Part shown: positions 35,062 through 44,225 of the stretch, in pieces
How the letters are laid out: the number at the start of each line of letters is the position of its first letter
How positions within the stretch are numbered: position 1 is the first letter of the stretch
Translations under genes and position numbers: made by a program
DNA from: QZLE01 sp033852075
GTDB taxonomy: Bacteria > Pseudomonadota > Gammaproteobacteria > QZLD01
Length of the DNA stretch: 64,000 nucleotides
Direction: 5' to 3'
Assembly (NCBI GenBank): GCA_033852075.1
Contig: JAWSVC010000027.1
Coordinates: 1-64,000, forward strand
The notes under the pieces: generated by a model
Told to the model about the DNA's origin: nothing
Seen by the model: the letters and a program-made list of their open reading frames with translations, nothing else
Databases searched by the model: none

Positions 35062-37621
35062 AAAACTCTTCCCAATCATCATCACTTGGTTTAACTGTTT
35101 CGACATTAACAGGTGGTTTTGATATCGATTTTACCGTGTCTTGCTCATTAACAACTTGCTGTTTTACTACAGACGCTGATACGGATGATTGAACAGCAGT
35201 CTTAACTAAACGATTACCTAAGTCGAAAAATGCTACTTGCTGTTTCATTGTTTGAGCTTGTGAACTTAAGTTTTCACTATTAGCTGACGCCTCTTCAGCC
35301 AAAGCTGCATTGCGTTGAGTAATGTCGTCCATATTTGCAAGAGCTTGGTTAACCTGACCAATTCCGGTGGTTTGTTCCAAACTGGCCGCAGCAATTTCAG
35401 AGATCATATCACCTACTTTTTTAACTCCATCTACGATCTCACCAAGAATACTTCCTGATTTTTCAACAAGTTCTGAACCTGCTTTAACCTTACCGACACT
35501 ATCCTGAATAAGCTCCTTAATCTCTTTTGCAGCTGTTGCGCTGCGCTGCGCAAGATTTCTTACTTCTGTTGCAACTACTGCAAATCCACGACCTTGCTCA
35601 CCTGCCCTTGCGGCCTCAACTGAAGCATTAAGAGCCAACAGATTAGTCTGGAATGCAATCTCATCGATAACACCAATAATATCTGCGATCTTGTTACTAC
35701 TTGTATTGATTTCTTCCATCGCTGCAACAGCTTGCTTAACAATGGAACCACCATGATCAGCTGTTTGTCTGGCACCAATAGCAAGCTGATTGGCCTGTTC
35801 TGCATTATCAGCATTTTGTTTAACAGTACTCGTTAGCTCTTCCATACTTGAAGCTGTCTCTTCAAGAGAAGATGCTTGTTCTTCGGTACGTTTAGACATG
35901 TCGGCATTGCCATCTGCTATTTCGTTAGATGCTGATGCAACAATATCTGATGCCTGTGCTATGTTTTCTACAACCTGAGCAATATTATCCATGGTTCTGT
36001 TCAGTGCCTTGGTAAGCACACCAAACTGTCCAGGATGGTCCACCTCTATACGCTTTGTTAAATCGCCATCAGCAAGCGCAACTGTAACTTCAGTAGTATC
36101 TTTAATCCCTTGCATTACCACTTCTAACGTGCGATTAATATTATTTTTAAGGGTTGCTAAATCACCTTTTAGATTTACATCAACGCGCTTATTAAACTCT
36201 GCCTGCGCAACTGAAGCCATAACATCATTTATCGACTTCATTGCTGTATCAAGAGCCTTCATGGCATCAAGAGCAGCATCGGCACTGCGTTTATACTCCC
36301 CTTGCAACTCTACATCAATTCTCTTACTAAATTCCCCATCGGCCATTGCTTCCATTAATTCAAATAAAGCCCCCATGGTAACTTTCATGTTATCAACCGA
36401 ATTATTAATGCCTTGTTTAAGTTGATCTAAATCCCCATTGACCTGAATTTCAACCTTTTTATTAAAGCTTCCAGCAGCCATATTTGAAACTGCTTCAATA
36501 CTATCAGCAATAGCCTGTTGAATTGCAGCAATTAGCTCATTAAATGCATCCCCAGCTGCACCAACCTCATCTTTGGAATGAACATCAACTCTGGCAGAAA
36601 AATCATTACTTTGCCGGACTTCCATCATTTTATTAGCAAATGAAACAATAGGTTTTACTATCCCTCTCGTTATAAAAAACGCAAACACAATACCAAGTAT
36701 TACAATTATGAATGCTCCCGTTAAAAGTTTATAACTAGCGCTACTAATATCATCCTGAGTCTTTTCTTTTTGTCCCTCTAAAATTTTCTCTACAACTTCA
36801 GAAATCATTTTGCCTTTTTCAGCCAATATAGCTCTATCTTCAGCCATATCTTGCATATATTTTCTGGCAATATCGGAATTAGTATCGTATTTCTTTACTG
36901 ATTCAAGAAGTTTTTCGGCGGTGCGAATATGCTGAATATTATCATAACGACTTGCAAGATTAACCAATATGGTTTCAACCTCTTCTAATTCTTTCTTGGC
37001 ATTTTCATAATACTTTTCATTATTAAACAACAAATAACTGGCATTCATTCTTCGAGCATTCAAAAGGTGCTTCAACATGTTATTACCGTCAATAATCTTT
37101 TGGATTTTATCCATGCGTTTTTCTACAGAAGCACCATTTTTAACCATACTTTCATATTCAACTTTTTGTTCCTGAAGTATGGCCTCTATTTCATCATTAA
37201 CCTTAATCCCAAGCCTTGCTAGTTCTTGTTGACCCTCTATATTTAAATCATGTGCTTTAACGAAATGCTCAAAAAAAGCCTGACGATACGACTCAGCGAC
37301 TTCGATAACCTTTAACATATCCCGTTTATCATCTTCATCTTCAAAGATTTGAATAGCTGCATTGGCCTGGTCTATGGTTGAATTTAAATTTTTATCAACA
37401 ACTGATTTATACTTGTCATCTTCTTCATCCATAAATTTCAGGGCACCGACACGAGCTTGATCAGTAAAGGCTATTACATTATTTACCCTTTCGATTTTAT
37501 TGATTCTGTTTGACAGATCATTTTGTTGCACTATGGCTAAAACTACCATGACGCATGTCAAAATGAGAATGACTCCAAAACCAATCCCAAGCTTCATACC
37601 CAGTTTCATATTTTTGAACAT
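35060..37621 (-). CDS. Methyl-accepting chemotaxis protein, helical-bundle sensor, poly-HAMP, WEEF tail
   Basis: 853 residues. Membrane helix 1 is at about 10-29. A periplasmic all-helical sensor of about 255 residues follows (about 30-290), a size that fits HBM (helical bimodular) sensors. Membrane helix 2 is about 295-318 (LLTGAFIIVILGIVFAFFI). Then come several HAMP-like repeats and the signalling domain with hairpin tip EIAFQTNLLALNASVEAARAG. The C-terminus DDDWEEF is a tether pentapeptide of the type that recruits CheR/CheB in other bacteria. The cytoplasmic part is very close to the receptor at 16260-18644. It lies downstream of the two cheW genes and is probably co-transcribed with them. 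Confidence 0.93.
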   Translation of the reverse strand: MFKNMKLGMKLGIGFGVILILTCVMVVLAIVQQNDLSNRINKIERVNNVIAFTDQARVGALKFMDEEDDKYKSVVDKNLNSTIDQANAAIQIFEDEDDKRDMLKVIEVAESYRQAFFEHFVKAHDLNIEGQQELARLGIKVNDEIEAILQEQKVEYESMVKNGASVEKRMDKIQKIIDGNNMLKHLLNARRMNASYLLFNNEKYYENAKKELEEVETILVNLASRYDNIQHIRTAEKLLESVKKYDTNSDIARKYMQDMAEDRAILAEKGKMISEVVEKILEGQKEKTQDDISSASYKLLTGAFIIVILGIVFAFFITRGIVKPIVSFANKMMEVRQSNDFSARVDVHSKDEVGAAGDAFNELIAAIQQAIADSIEAVSNMAAGSFNKKVEIQVNGDLDQLKQGINNSVDNMKVTMGALFELMEAMADGEFSKRIDVELQGEYKRSADAALDAMKALDTAMKSINDVMASVAQAEFNKRVDVNLKGDLATLKNNINRTLEVVMQGIKDTTEVTVALADGDLTKRIEVDHPGQFGVLTKALNRTMDNIAQVVENIAQASDIVASASNEIADGNADMSKRTEEQASSLEETASSMEELTSTVKQNADNAEQANQLAIGARQTADHGGSIVKQAVAAMEEINTSSNKIADIIGVIDEIAFQTNLLALNASVEAARAGEQGRGFAVVATEVRNLAQRSATAAKEIKELIQDSVGKVKAGSELVEKSGSILGEIVDGVKKVGDMISEIAAASLEQTTGIGQVNQALANMDDITQRNAALAEEASANSENLSSQAQTMKQQVAFFDLGNRLVKTAVQSSVSASVVKQQVVNEQDTVKSISKPPVNVETVKPSDDDWEEF

Positions 37622-37701
37622 AACACCCTTCCTTTTGCAACCTTTTCAACTACAACCTTTAATAGTCAATTATTAAACTAGCTAGAACATATTCAATATT
37701 G

Positions 37702-38217
37702 CTAGTTAGTCTCATTTTCCCTAATAATTTCAAGTTCTTCGTCTTGCATAACATTATCTACATCAAGCAAAATAATTGTTTTATCATCAACAACAGCCAT
37801 TCCAGTCATGTATCGCGCATCTATTTTGCAACCGAATGTAGGTATATCCCGGTAATTATCCTCTGATATATCTATAACATCGGAAACCGCATCTACAACA
37901 AACGCAATTAAGATTTCTTCTTCATCTACCTTTACTGAAACAACTATTACAACTGTTGTTGGTGTGTATTCAACATCATTCATTCCGAAGCGAAGTCTCA
38001 TATCTATTACCGGAACCATTATTCCTCTTAGGTTAATGACCCCTTTCATAAAATCAGGAGTATTTGGAACTTCACGAACTCCTTCCCAACCTTTTATCTC
38101 GCGAATCTTTAATATATGAATACCATAGATCTCTTTATCTACCTCAAATGTAAGATATTGCTCAATCTGCTTTTCAACAGAGACATCTTCGGCATTATTT
38201 AGATCTTCAAATTCCAT
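37702..38217 (-). CDS. cheW: CheW coupling protein (second copy)
   Basis: 171 residues. CheW links receptors to CheA. The fold is recognised from QYLTFEVDKEIYGIHILKIREI, the VPNTPDFMKGVINLRGIMVPVIDMRLRFG signature and the GMAVVDDKTIILLDVD end strand. Compared with the other CheW it has a short acidic N-terminal lead and an acidic C-terminus. It lies 47 bases downstream of the first cheW and upstream of the receptor gene. Confidence 0.93.
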   Translation of the reverse strand: MEFEDLNNAEDVSVEKQIEQYLTFEVDKEIYGIHILKIREIKGWEGVREVPNTPDFMKGVINLRGIMVPVIDMRLRFGMNDVEYTPTTVVIVVSVKVDEEEILIAFVVDAVSDVIDISEDNYRDIPTFGCKIDARYMTGMAVVDDKTIILLDVDNVMQDEELEIIRENETN

Positions 38218-38264
38218 CTTTTACCCTTTTTCTAAACATAAATAGATTTTCATGCATGCCATCT

Positions 38265-38822
38265 TTAATTAACGTCGATTTCCATGAAGTTTTCCGGATC
38301 TAATAACGTATCTACATTCATTATCATTACCATTTTGTTATCACTTGAAACCAATCCGGTTAAAAATTCAGTTTTTACTTTAGTGCCAGTTTCTGGTACT
38401 GATTTAATATTGGTTTTGACGATATTTATAACATCGGAAACGGCGTCAACTACAATTCCAACAATTTTATCTCTGGTTGCAGTTTTAATTGATAGCACGA
38501 CAATCACTGTGGTTTTGCCGTATTCAGAAGATGGCAGATCAAATCTAGACCTTAGATCTATAACCGGAACGATAGCACCGCGTAAGTTCAATACGCCTTT
38601 GACAAATGCAGGGGTGTTCGGAACCCTTGTCATATCGTTATATCCAAGTATTTCCTGTACTCTTAAAATATCAACGCAGTAATATTCTTCATCAAGTTCA
38701 AAAGAAAGATACTGATCTTCTTCAACTATTATTTCTTGGTTATCAGCCGATTTCTTATTTTTAGCGCCCTCTTCTTGCGCCTTGCTATCTTTTAATGTAT
38801 CACCTGCTGCTTCTGCCATCAT
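38265..38822 (-). CDS. cheW: CheW coupling protein (first copy)
   Basis: 185 residues, with a Lys/Glu/Asp-rich unstructured lead of about 38 residues before the CheW domain (QYLSFELDEEYYCVDILRVQEI, VPNTPAFVKGVLNLRGAIVPVIDLRSRF, FLTGLVSSDNKMVMIMNVD). Two ATGs stand in tandem; GGAGA suits the second slightly better. Two different CheW proteins in one operon may build arrays with different receptor sets. It is directly downstream of cheA. Confidence 0.93.
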   Translation of the reverse strand: MMAEAAGDTLKDSKAQEEGAKNKKSADNQEIIVEEDQYLSFELDEEYYCVDILRVQEILGYNDMTRVPNTPAFVKGVLNLRGAIVPVIDLRSRFDLPSSEYGKTTVIVVLSIKTATRDKIVGIVVDAVSDVINIVKTNIKSVPETGTKVKTEFLTGLVSSDNKMVMIMNVDTLLDPENFMEIDVN

Positions 38823-38847
38823 TAAGTCTCCGATCTGAATACAGTCC

Positions 38848-40920
38848 TTAAACAGATTCTTTTTGATTTTCCATCGCCTGACGAACCATACCTGGAATAT
38901 CTAAAATTAAGGCTACAGAGCCATCTCCAAATATGGTCGCTCCAGAAAGTCCCTGCACCCGAACAAAATTTGTCTCTAACGATTTAATAACGATCTGTTG
39001 TTGCCCTAATAACTGATCTACAAACAATCCGCACTTTTTACCATCACCTTCAACAACAACTAATATGCCATTTTCTAGTTTTTCAGCATGTTCACCTTCA
39101 ACACCAAAAAATTCATGCATTCTGAGTATAGGGACATATTCACCTCGAAGTTCGAAAACCTCTCCTTTACCGGATACCTTATTAACCATATCGGGCTTAA
39201 TCTGTATGGATTCAATAATGGATGCTATCGGCACTACATATTTCTCGGTGCCAACTGAAATAATCTGACCATCAAGTATCGCCAAAGTTAACGGCAAACT
39301 AATTCTGAATATAGACCCTTGCCCTTGCTTGGATTTAATCTCAATATTACCACCGAGTCTTAGTATATTCTTCCGAACAACATCCATGCCGACCCCTCGG
39401 CCGGATATATCACTAACTTCATCAGCTGTTGAAAAACCAGGATGGAAAATCAGTTCGTGAATTTTTGACTCTAAGACATCTTCATCTGGCTCAATAATTC
39501 CTCGATCTATTGCCTTTTGAAGAATTTTATCTACGTTAAGACCGGCACCATCATCGCTAATTTCAATAACTATGCTTCCACCCTTATGGTATGCATTTAA
39601 ACGCACTTCACCGCATTCTGGCTTCCCGGAAAGCAATCTTACATCAGGAGTTTCTACACCATGATCAACACTATTACGCACCAAGTGTGTTAGTGGATCG
39701 CCTATTTGCTCCACAACCGTTTTATCAAGTTCTGTTGTTTCACCAGATATTCTTAGGTCGATTTTTTTGCCTAATTTAATACTCAGATCATGAACCATGC
39801 GCGGAAAGCGACTAAATACGAAATTAATAGGAACCATGCGTATACGCATTATGCTTTCCTGAAGCTGACGGGTATGCCTTTCCAGTTCTGTAAGCCCATC
39901 TTGAAGTCTTTCCACTTTGGTTATGTCAAAATTTTCACCAAGAACTCCAAGCATTGACTGGGTAATAACAAGCTCACCAACCATATTAATAAGCTCGTCT
40001 ATCTTATCTGTACCAACTCTTATTGAGCTTGCGCTTCCGCTATCATCAGATTTTCTTCTACCGGAATCTGATTTTCTTCTATCGTTGCTATTTCTACGAT
40101 CTCCAGCCCTTCTATCAACTGGTACAATATCGTTACCAGATATCTCTACGTTTTCTTGATCTGTTAGAGTGGTTGGTTCGGTTTGCAAAATTTCCAGTTC
40201 GCATTCATCCTCTACCCATTCAAAAATTTCTTTAATCTGAGGTTCTTCACACTCTGAATCAAGAGTGATCTGCCATGACAAATAACATGCTTCTGGATCA
40301 ATATCTGTAAGTACAGGAACTTTCTCTGCATTAACAACGACTTTAATTTCTCCAAGTTCAGCAAGCGCATTAAACATGCGAACCGGATCATTACCCGATC
40401 TGAGCATATCTTTATGAGGGGAAAACATAATCTGCCAGACTTGCTTATTATTTTCTTTTATATCACTAGATTGAGTTGCTTCATCTGCTGCTACATTTTC
40501 TTCTTTATCCTGTTGAATTGCAGACTCTTTTTTTGATTCCATTATTTTATTAAGTGAATCTACGATCTCTTGCCCCATATTTTCAGGAATATCTTCTTTG
40601 GCTTTTGAGATACTGATCATTTCGCGAACCGTATCAACCGCAGTTAACAATAATGTGATGATTTCTGGCGTCATTGTTCTTATGCCAGATCTTACTTGAT
40701 CAAGTAGTGTTTCCTGTACATGAGTAAATTCAGAAATATAACCAAATCCAAAAGTTCCGGCACCACCTTTGATTGAATGCGCCACACGAAAAATTGCGTT
40801 TATATCTTCATCATCATATTCTCCTGTTTCCATTTGTAGGAGAATAGATTCCATGGTATCTAAACCTTCAAGACTTTCCTCAAAAAAGACTTGATGAAAC
40901 TGTGTCACATCAATATTCAT
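38848..40920 (-). CDS. cheA: Chemotaxis histidine kinase CheA
   Basis: I start at ATG 40920, preceded by GAGGG. Domains in order: P1 HPt with phospho-accepting His48 (FRVAHSIKGGAGTFGF); an acidic linker; a middle domain (about 165-245) that may be the response-regulator docking domain; an Arg/Ser/Asp-rich linker of about 30 residues (about 270-298); P3 dimerisation (DKIDELINMVGELVITQS); ATPase P4 with DPLTHLVRNSVDHGVE, ISDDGAGL and SGRGVGMDVVRKNI; and P5, the CheW-like receptor-binding domain. All catalytic boxes are intact. It phosphorylates the CheY encoded just upstream. Confidence 0.96.
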   Translation of the reverse strand: MNIDVTQFHQVFFEESLEGLDTMESILLQMETGEYDDEDINAIFRVAHSIKGGAGTFGFGYISEFTHVQETLLDQVRSGIRTMTPEIITLLLTAVDTVREMISISKAKEDIPENMGQEIVDSLNKIMESKKESAIQQDKEENVAADEATQSSDIKENNKQVWQIMFSPHKDMLRSGNDPVRMFNALAELGEIKVVVNAEKVPVLTDIDPEACYLSWQITLDSECEEPQIKEIFEWVEDECELEILQTEPTTLTDQENVEISGNDIVPVDRRAGDRRNSNDRRKSDSGRRKSDDSGSASSIRVGTDKIDELINMVGELVITQSMLGVLGENFDITKVERLQDGLTELERHTRQLQESIMRIRMVPINFVFSRFPRMVHDLSIKLGKKIDLRISGETTELDKTVVEQIGDPLTHLVRNSVDHGVETPDVRLLSGKPECGEVRLNAYHKGGSIVIEISDDGAGLNVDKILQKAIDRGIIEPDEDVLESKIHELIFHPGFSTADEVSDISGRGVGMDVVRKNILRLGGNIEIKSKQGQGSIFRISLPLTLAILDGQIISVGTEKYVVPIASIIESIQIKPDMVNKVSGKGEVFELRGEYVPILRMHEFFGVEGEHAEKLENGILVVVEGDGKKCGLFVDQLLGQQQIVIKSLETNFVRVQGLSGATIFGDGSVALILDIPGMVRQAMENQKESV

Positions 40921-40970
40921 CAATTTCCCTCAACGGTTTTATTTTTTAAGCGCGATAAAGAAATACAGTT

Positions 40971-41333
40971 TTATCCCAAAACTTTCTTTACTGTTGCTAA
41001 CAACTGATCCGGACTAAAAGGTTTTACAATCCACCCGGTTGCTCCCGCAGCCTTTCCTTCTTGCTTTTTTTCCGCTGCCGACTCAGTGGTAAGTAGAAGG
41101 ATTGGAGTAAATTTATAAGCATCAATGCCACGTAATTCTTTAACTAAAGAAATTCCATCCATGTTTGGCATGTTTACGTCGCTCACTACAAGATCAAATC
41201 CCTGACCTTTAGCTGCACTTAACGCATCTACTCCATCGACAGATTCTGTTACTCCATGTCCTGCACTTTTGAGGGTAAATCCGACCATTTGCCTCATTGA
41301 TGCTGAATCATCGACAATAAGTATATTTGCCAC
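40971..41333 (-). CDS. cheY: Chemotaxis response regulator CheY
   Basis: The GTG at 41333 is chosen because GGAGG lies 5 bases upstream and the protein then starts (M)ANILIVDDSASMRQMV, as CheY usually does; an ATG 27 bases earlier would add nine unusual residues. At 120 residues it is a single receiver domain with acidic pocket D8/D9, phospho-acceptor D52 (VVSDVNMPNMDG), T83 region (LLLTTES) and K104 (WIVKPFS). It is the first gene of the che operon. Such CheY proteins switch the flagellar motor or pili; no motility genes are in the window to decide. Confidence 0.94.
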   Translation of the reverse strand: MANILIVDDSASMRQMVGFTLKSAGHGVTESVDGVDALSAAKGQGFDLVVSDVNMPNMDGISLVKELRGIDAYKFTPILLLTTESAAEKKQEGKAAGATGWIVKPFSPDQLLATVKKVLG

Positions 41334-41502
41334 AAACGCCTCCGCTAATGTTTTATACACAGTACTAAATTAAGCCTAGACTAAGATTATTGGTTTTTAT
41401 ACTTATGTTTTAGATTTTTTAAAGAATGAGATGCAGTTCAATCATTGCCATAAAAACATAGTTATTTGATATAGTTAAAGTCATTTTTTAAAGCATTGTT
41501 AA

Positions 41503-42471
41503 TTAAAGATCAACAAGAGATAAGGCTCTGTGTAAATCGTCAATATTCCCTTTACTACTGGTAATATTTTCGCTTATATATCTCCGCCAGCTTTTCGCCC
41601 CACCCATTCCTTGAAAGATAGTAATAATATGCTTGACCATAATATGCAATGGAACCCCTTTTAGAAGCTGCCCTTCCATATAATCAATATATTTTAATAC
41701 CAATTGTTTTCTATCGATCTTAATCGTATTAGTATCGCCAAAAAATTCTCTATCGACCTCATCCAGCATAATGGGATTACTATAGGCAGCCCTGCCTATC
41801 ATTACACCATCAACATGCTCTAAATGCGGTTTAATCTGATTCCTTTCGGTCACATCTCCGTTAATTACAATTGTTAGCCCAGGATAATCCTGTTTTAACT
41901 GATATACCTCTTCATACATAATTGGTAAAAGCTCGCGATTTTGACGAGGTGAATATCCATCCAATTTTGCGGTACGAGCATGAATAATAAATACATCACA
42001 CCCAGCCTCATGAGTTATATCAATAAACCGGCATAATGATTCATATTTATAATTATCATAGAATCCCAACCTGGTTTTGATAGTAACCGGTATGCTTGCA
42101 CTATTACGCATAGCTTTTACACATGACGCAACCAGATCTGGTTCTGCCATAAGGCATGCGCCAAACTTACCTGACTGCACGCGCTCACTTGGGCAACCAA
42201 CATTTATATTTATCTCGTCATAATGATAAGATTCAATAATAGATGCTGCTTTAGCCATATCATCAGGATCATTCCCACCTAATTGAAACACTACTGGATT
42301 TTCACCTTCATTAAATCCCAAGTGTCTATCTTTATCGCCATAGATAACAGCACCAGTTGTAATCATTTCGCTATATAAAACAGTACGTTTTGTAAGCAAC
42401 CTTACAAGATATCTGAAATGACGATCGGTACATGAAATCATTGGGGCTATAGAAATTTTGTGACTCAGCAT
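41503..42471 (-). CDS. dusA: tRNA-dihydrouridine synthase DusA
   Basis: DusA reduces uridines in the tRNA D-loop with FMN and NADPH. The start MLSHKISIAPMISCTDRHFRYLVRLL is typical of DusA, with the catalytic cysteine in NVGCPSERVQSGKFGACLM and the later TIKTRLGFYDNY, FIIHARTAKLDGYSP, VINGDVT and DGVMIGRAAYSNP segments. The 322 residues are full length. It has no co-directional neighbour and is divergent from the calcium-loop protein. Confidence 0.94.
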   Translation of the reverse strand: MLSHKISIAPMISCTDRHFRYLVRLLTKRTVLYSEMITTGAVIYGDKDRHLGFNEGENPVVFQLGGNDPDDMAKAASIIESYHYDEININVGCPSERVQSGKFGACLMAEPDLVASCVKAMRNSASIPVTIKTRLGFYDNYKYESLCRFIDITHEAGCDVFIIHARTAKLDGYSPRQNRELLPIMYEEVYQLKQDYPGLTIVINGDVTERNQIKPHLEHVDGVMIGRAAYSNPIMLDEVDREFFGDTNTIKIDRKQLVLKYIDYMEGQLLKGVPLHIMVKHIITIFQGMGGAKSWRRYISENITSSKGNIDDLHRALSLVDL

Positions 42472-42545
42472 TTATTTCTCTAATTTTGGTTAAGAATAAC
42501 TAAAGTTTTTAGATATTTTGCCGTTGTACCTTTGAGGTTTGAATT

Positions 42546-43448
42546 ATGGCAATAAACGATCTAATAGTATCTCAAGTCAATCAAGTTCCAGCAAGCTCAA
42601 CACCAGTTGAAAAAGCGGGAAATAATAAGACGAGTGATATTTCTACACAAATTGAAGCTGAAATCAAAAATTCTATTGAATTTCAGATTCTGACACGTGT
42701 TGTATCAAGCAACAAATCAACGAAGTCAGTAAACTCTATTGACTCAATGGGTACACAATTCAGCTCTACATCTAATCAACAACAGATTGATTATTCAACA
42801 ATTCAAAGTGAAATTCTTGCTGGACAAACAAATACACTTTCAATCAATCAAACATCAGAACCAGAATTCTCGCAGATGATTAAGCAAGAAAGGGCTTCTT
42901 TATCTATTTCATCGCAAAACACTTCCTCTTCACAAAATCAAAATGTTCAGCAAGCAGATCCTATAGCTTTTGATCTTGATGGAAACGGATTACAAACAAC
43001 AGGTATAAATAACGGAGTTAATTTTGATATAAATGCCGATGGAGTAACAGATAAAACAAGCTTTGTATCAGGTAACGATGCATTTCTGGCTCTGGATAAC
43101 AATAATAATGGAATAATTGATAACGGAAAAGAGCTATTTGGTGATCAAAATGGCTCTGCAAATGGATATGAAAAATTAAGAAAATACGATTCTAATAATG
43201 ATAATAGAATAGATAACCAAGACCCTGTATACAACCGCTTAAGACTCTTTAGGATGGATGACAATGGCAATCAGGTACTATCTTCATTAAATAGTTCCGG
43301 AATCAAAGCAATAGCTTTGGGTTATCAGCACACTCAAAAAGCACTTAATCAATACGACCAAGTAACACAAGAAAGCACCTATGAGCGAAATGATGGTACC
43401 ACAGGTCAAACCGGAGATATATTAGTTGGCTTCGACAAAGAGGCTTAA
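42546..43448 (+). CDS. Calcium-loop protein of the RTX/EF-hand secreted type, 300 aa
   Basis: The first 135 residues are rich in Ser, Gln, Asn and Thr and look disordered, with no signal peptide. From about residue 137 a compact domain begins (DPIAFDLDGNGLQTTG) with the calcium-loop pattern NFDINADGVTDKTSFV, ALDNNNNGIIDNGKELFGD and YDSNNDNRIDNQDP. This domain is common in large RTX and type I secreted proteins. Here it stands alone. The lack of a signal peptide would fit type I or non-classical export, but no such exporter is in the window. Confidence 0.75.
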   Translation: MAINDLIVSQVNQVPASSTPVEKAGNNKTSDISTQIEAEIKNSIEFQILTRVVSSNKSTKSVNSIDSMGTQFSSTSNQQQIDYSTIQSEILAGQTNTLSINQTSEPEFSQMIKQERASLSISSQNTSSSQNQNVQQADPIAFDLDGNGLQTTGINNGVNFDINADGVTDKTSFVSGNDAFLALDNNNNGIIDNGKELFGDQNGSANGYEKLRKYDSNNDNRIDNQDPVYNRLRLFRMDDNGNQVLSSLNSSGIKAIALGYQHTQKALNQYDQVTQESTYERNDGTTGQTGDILVGFDKEA

Positions 43449-43541
43449 TCTTTATTCTGATTTACACAGTATATTTTTTATGTGTTATATTTAAATAATC
43501 ATTTTACCTTTCTTTCATTAATTATTTTGAAGTATTAAAGA

Positions 43542-44201
43542 ATGGAATCTACAAAATCTCTTAAAAGAGCATGCACAGATGCTTCTAAGGAAGCCAGAAG
43601 AAAATCAATCCTCAATGCAGCAACAAAGCTATTCTTCGCTAATCCAAATGAATTACCAACTGTTAGTGCCATATCGAAAAACTGCAACATTGCCAAGGGT
43701 ACGATATATCTATATTTCAAAACCAAAGAAAAAATATTTCTGAATATAATCGACGACCTGTTTAATGATTTTATAGCCACAGCCAAAAAAATCATTTTAG
43801 ATTCCAAGGATAATCCCAATAATATTGACGCTATTATTGATGGAGTTTGTGATTATTTTGATAATAATAAAAACATGATCATACTTGCGGGAATGACTAA
43901 TACCATCATAGAGCACAATATTGATCCAGAAGCTGCTCTTGTACATAAAGTTTCGTTACAAACTAAATTATTAGAGCTAGGAAAAACCCTTAGTGAAGTC
44001 ATAGAACGCGACCAAATCTTTTGCGCAAGTCTGCTTTTAAGAACCTATGCCACTACTGTTGGGATATCCAGAATATCAAATCTAACAGAAAAAGTAAGCC
44101 AAATACATAAGTCTGAAGGTGCTGAGTTTCTTGCTCCGAAATTCAGACCAGAACTATACAATACGCTAAAATGCCTATGGAAAGGTAGCTTGGCAGACTA
44201 A
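43542..44201 (+). CDS. TetR-family transcriptional regulator
   Basis: 219 residues. The N-terminal helix-turn-helix is KSILNAATKLFFANPNELPTVSAISKNCNIAKGTIYLYFKTKEKIF, residues about 23-68. The first helix is preceded by a Lys/Arg-rich lead. The C-terminal domain is unassigned. The next gene, the deaminase, starts 24 bases after its stop on the same strand, so the two may be co-transcribed; no functional link is known. Confidence 0.88.
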   Translation: MESTKSLKRACTDASKEARRKSILNAATKLFFANPNELPTVSAISKNCNIAKGTIYLYFKTKEKIFLNIIDDLFNDFIATAKKIILDSKDNPNNIDAIIDGVCDYFDNNKNMIILAGMTNTIIEHNIDPEAALVHKVSLQTKLLELGKTLSEVIERDQIFCASLLLRTYATTVGISRISNLTEKVSQIHKSEGAEFLAPKFRPELYNTLKCLWKGSLAD

Positions 44202-44225
44202 TATAAATATCATTTTCATAATTTA

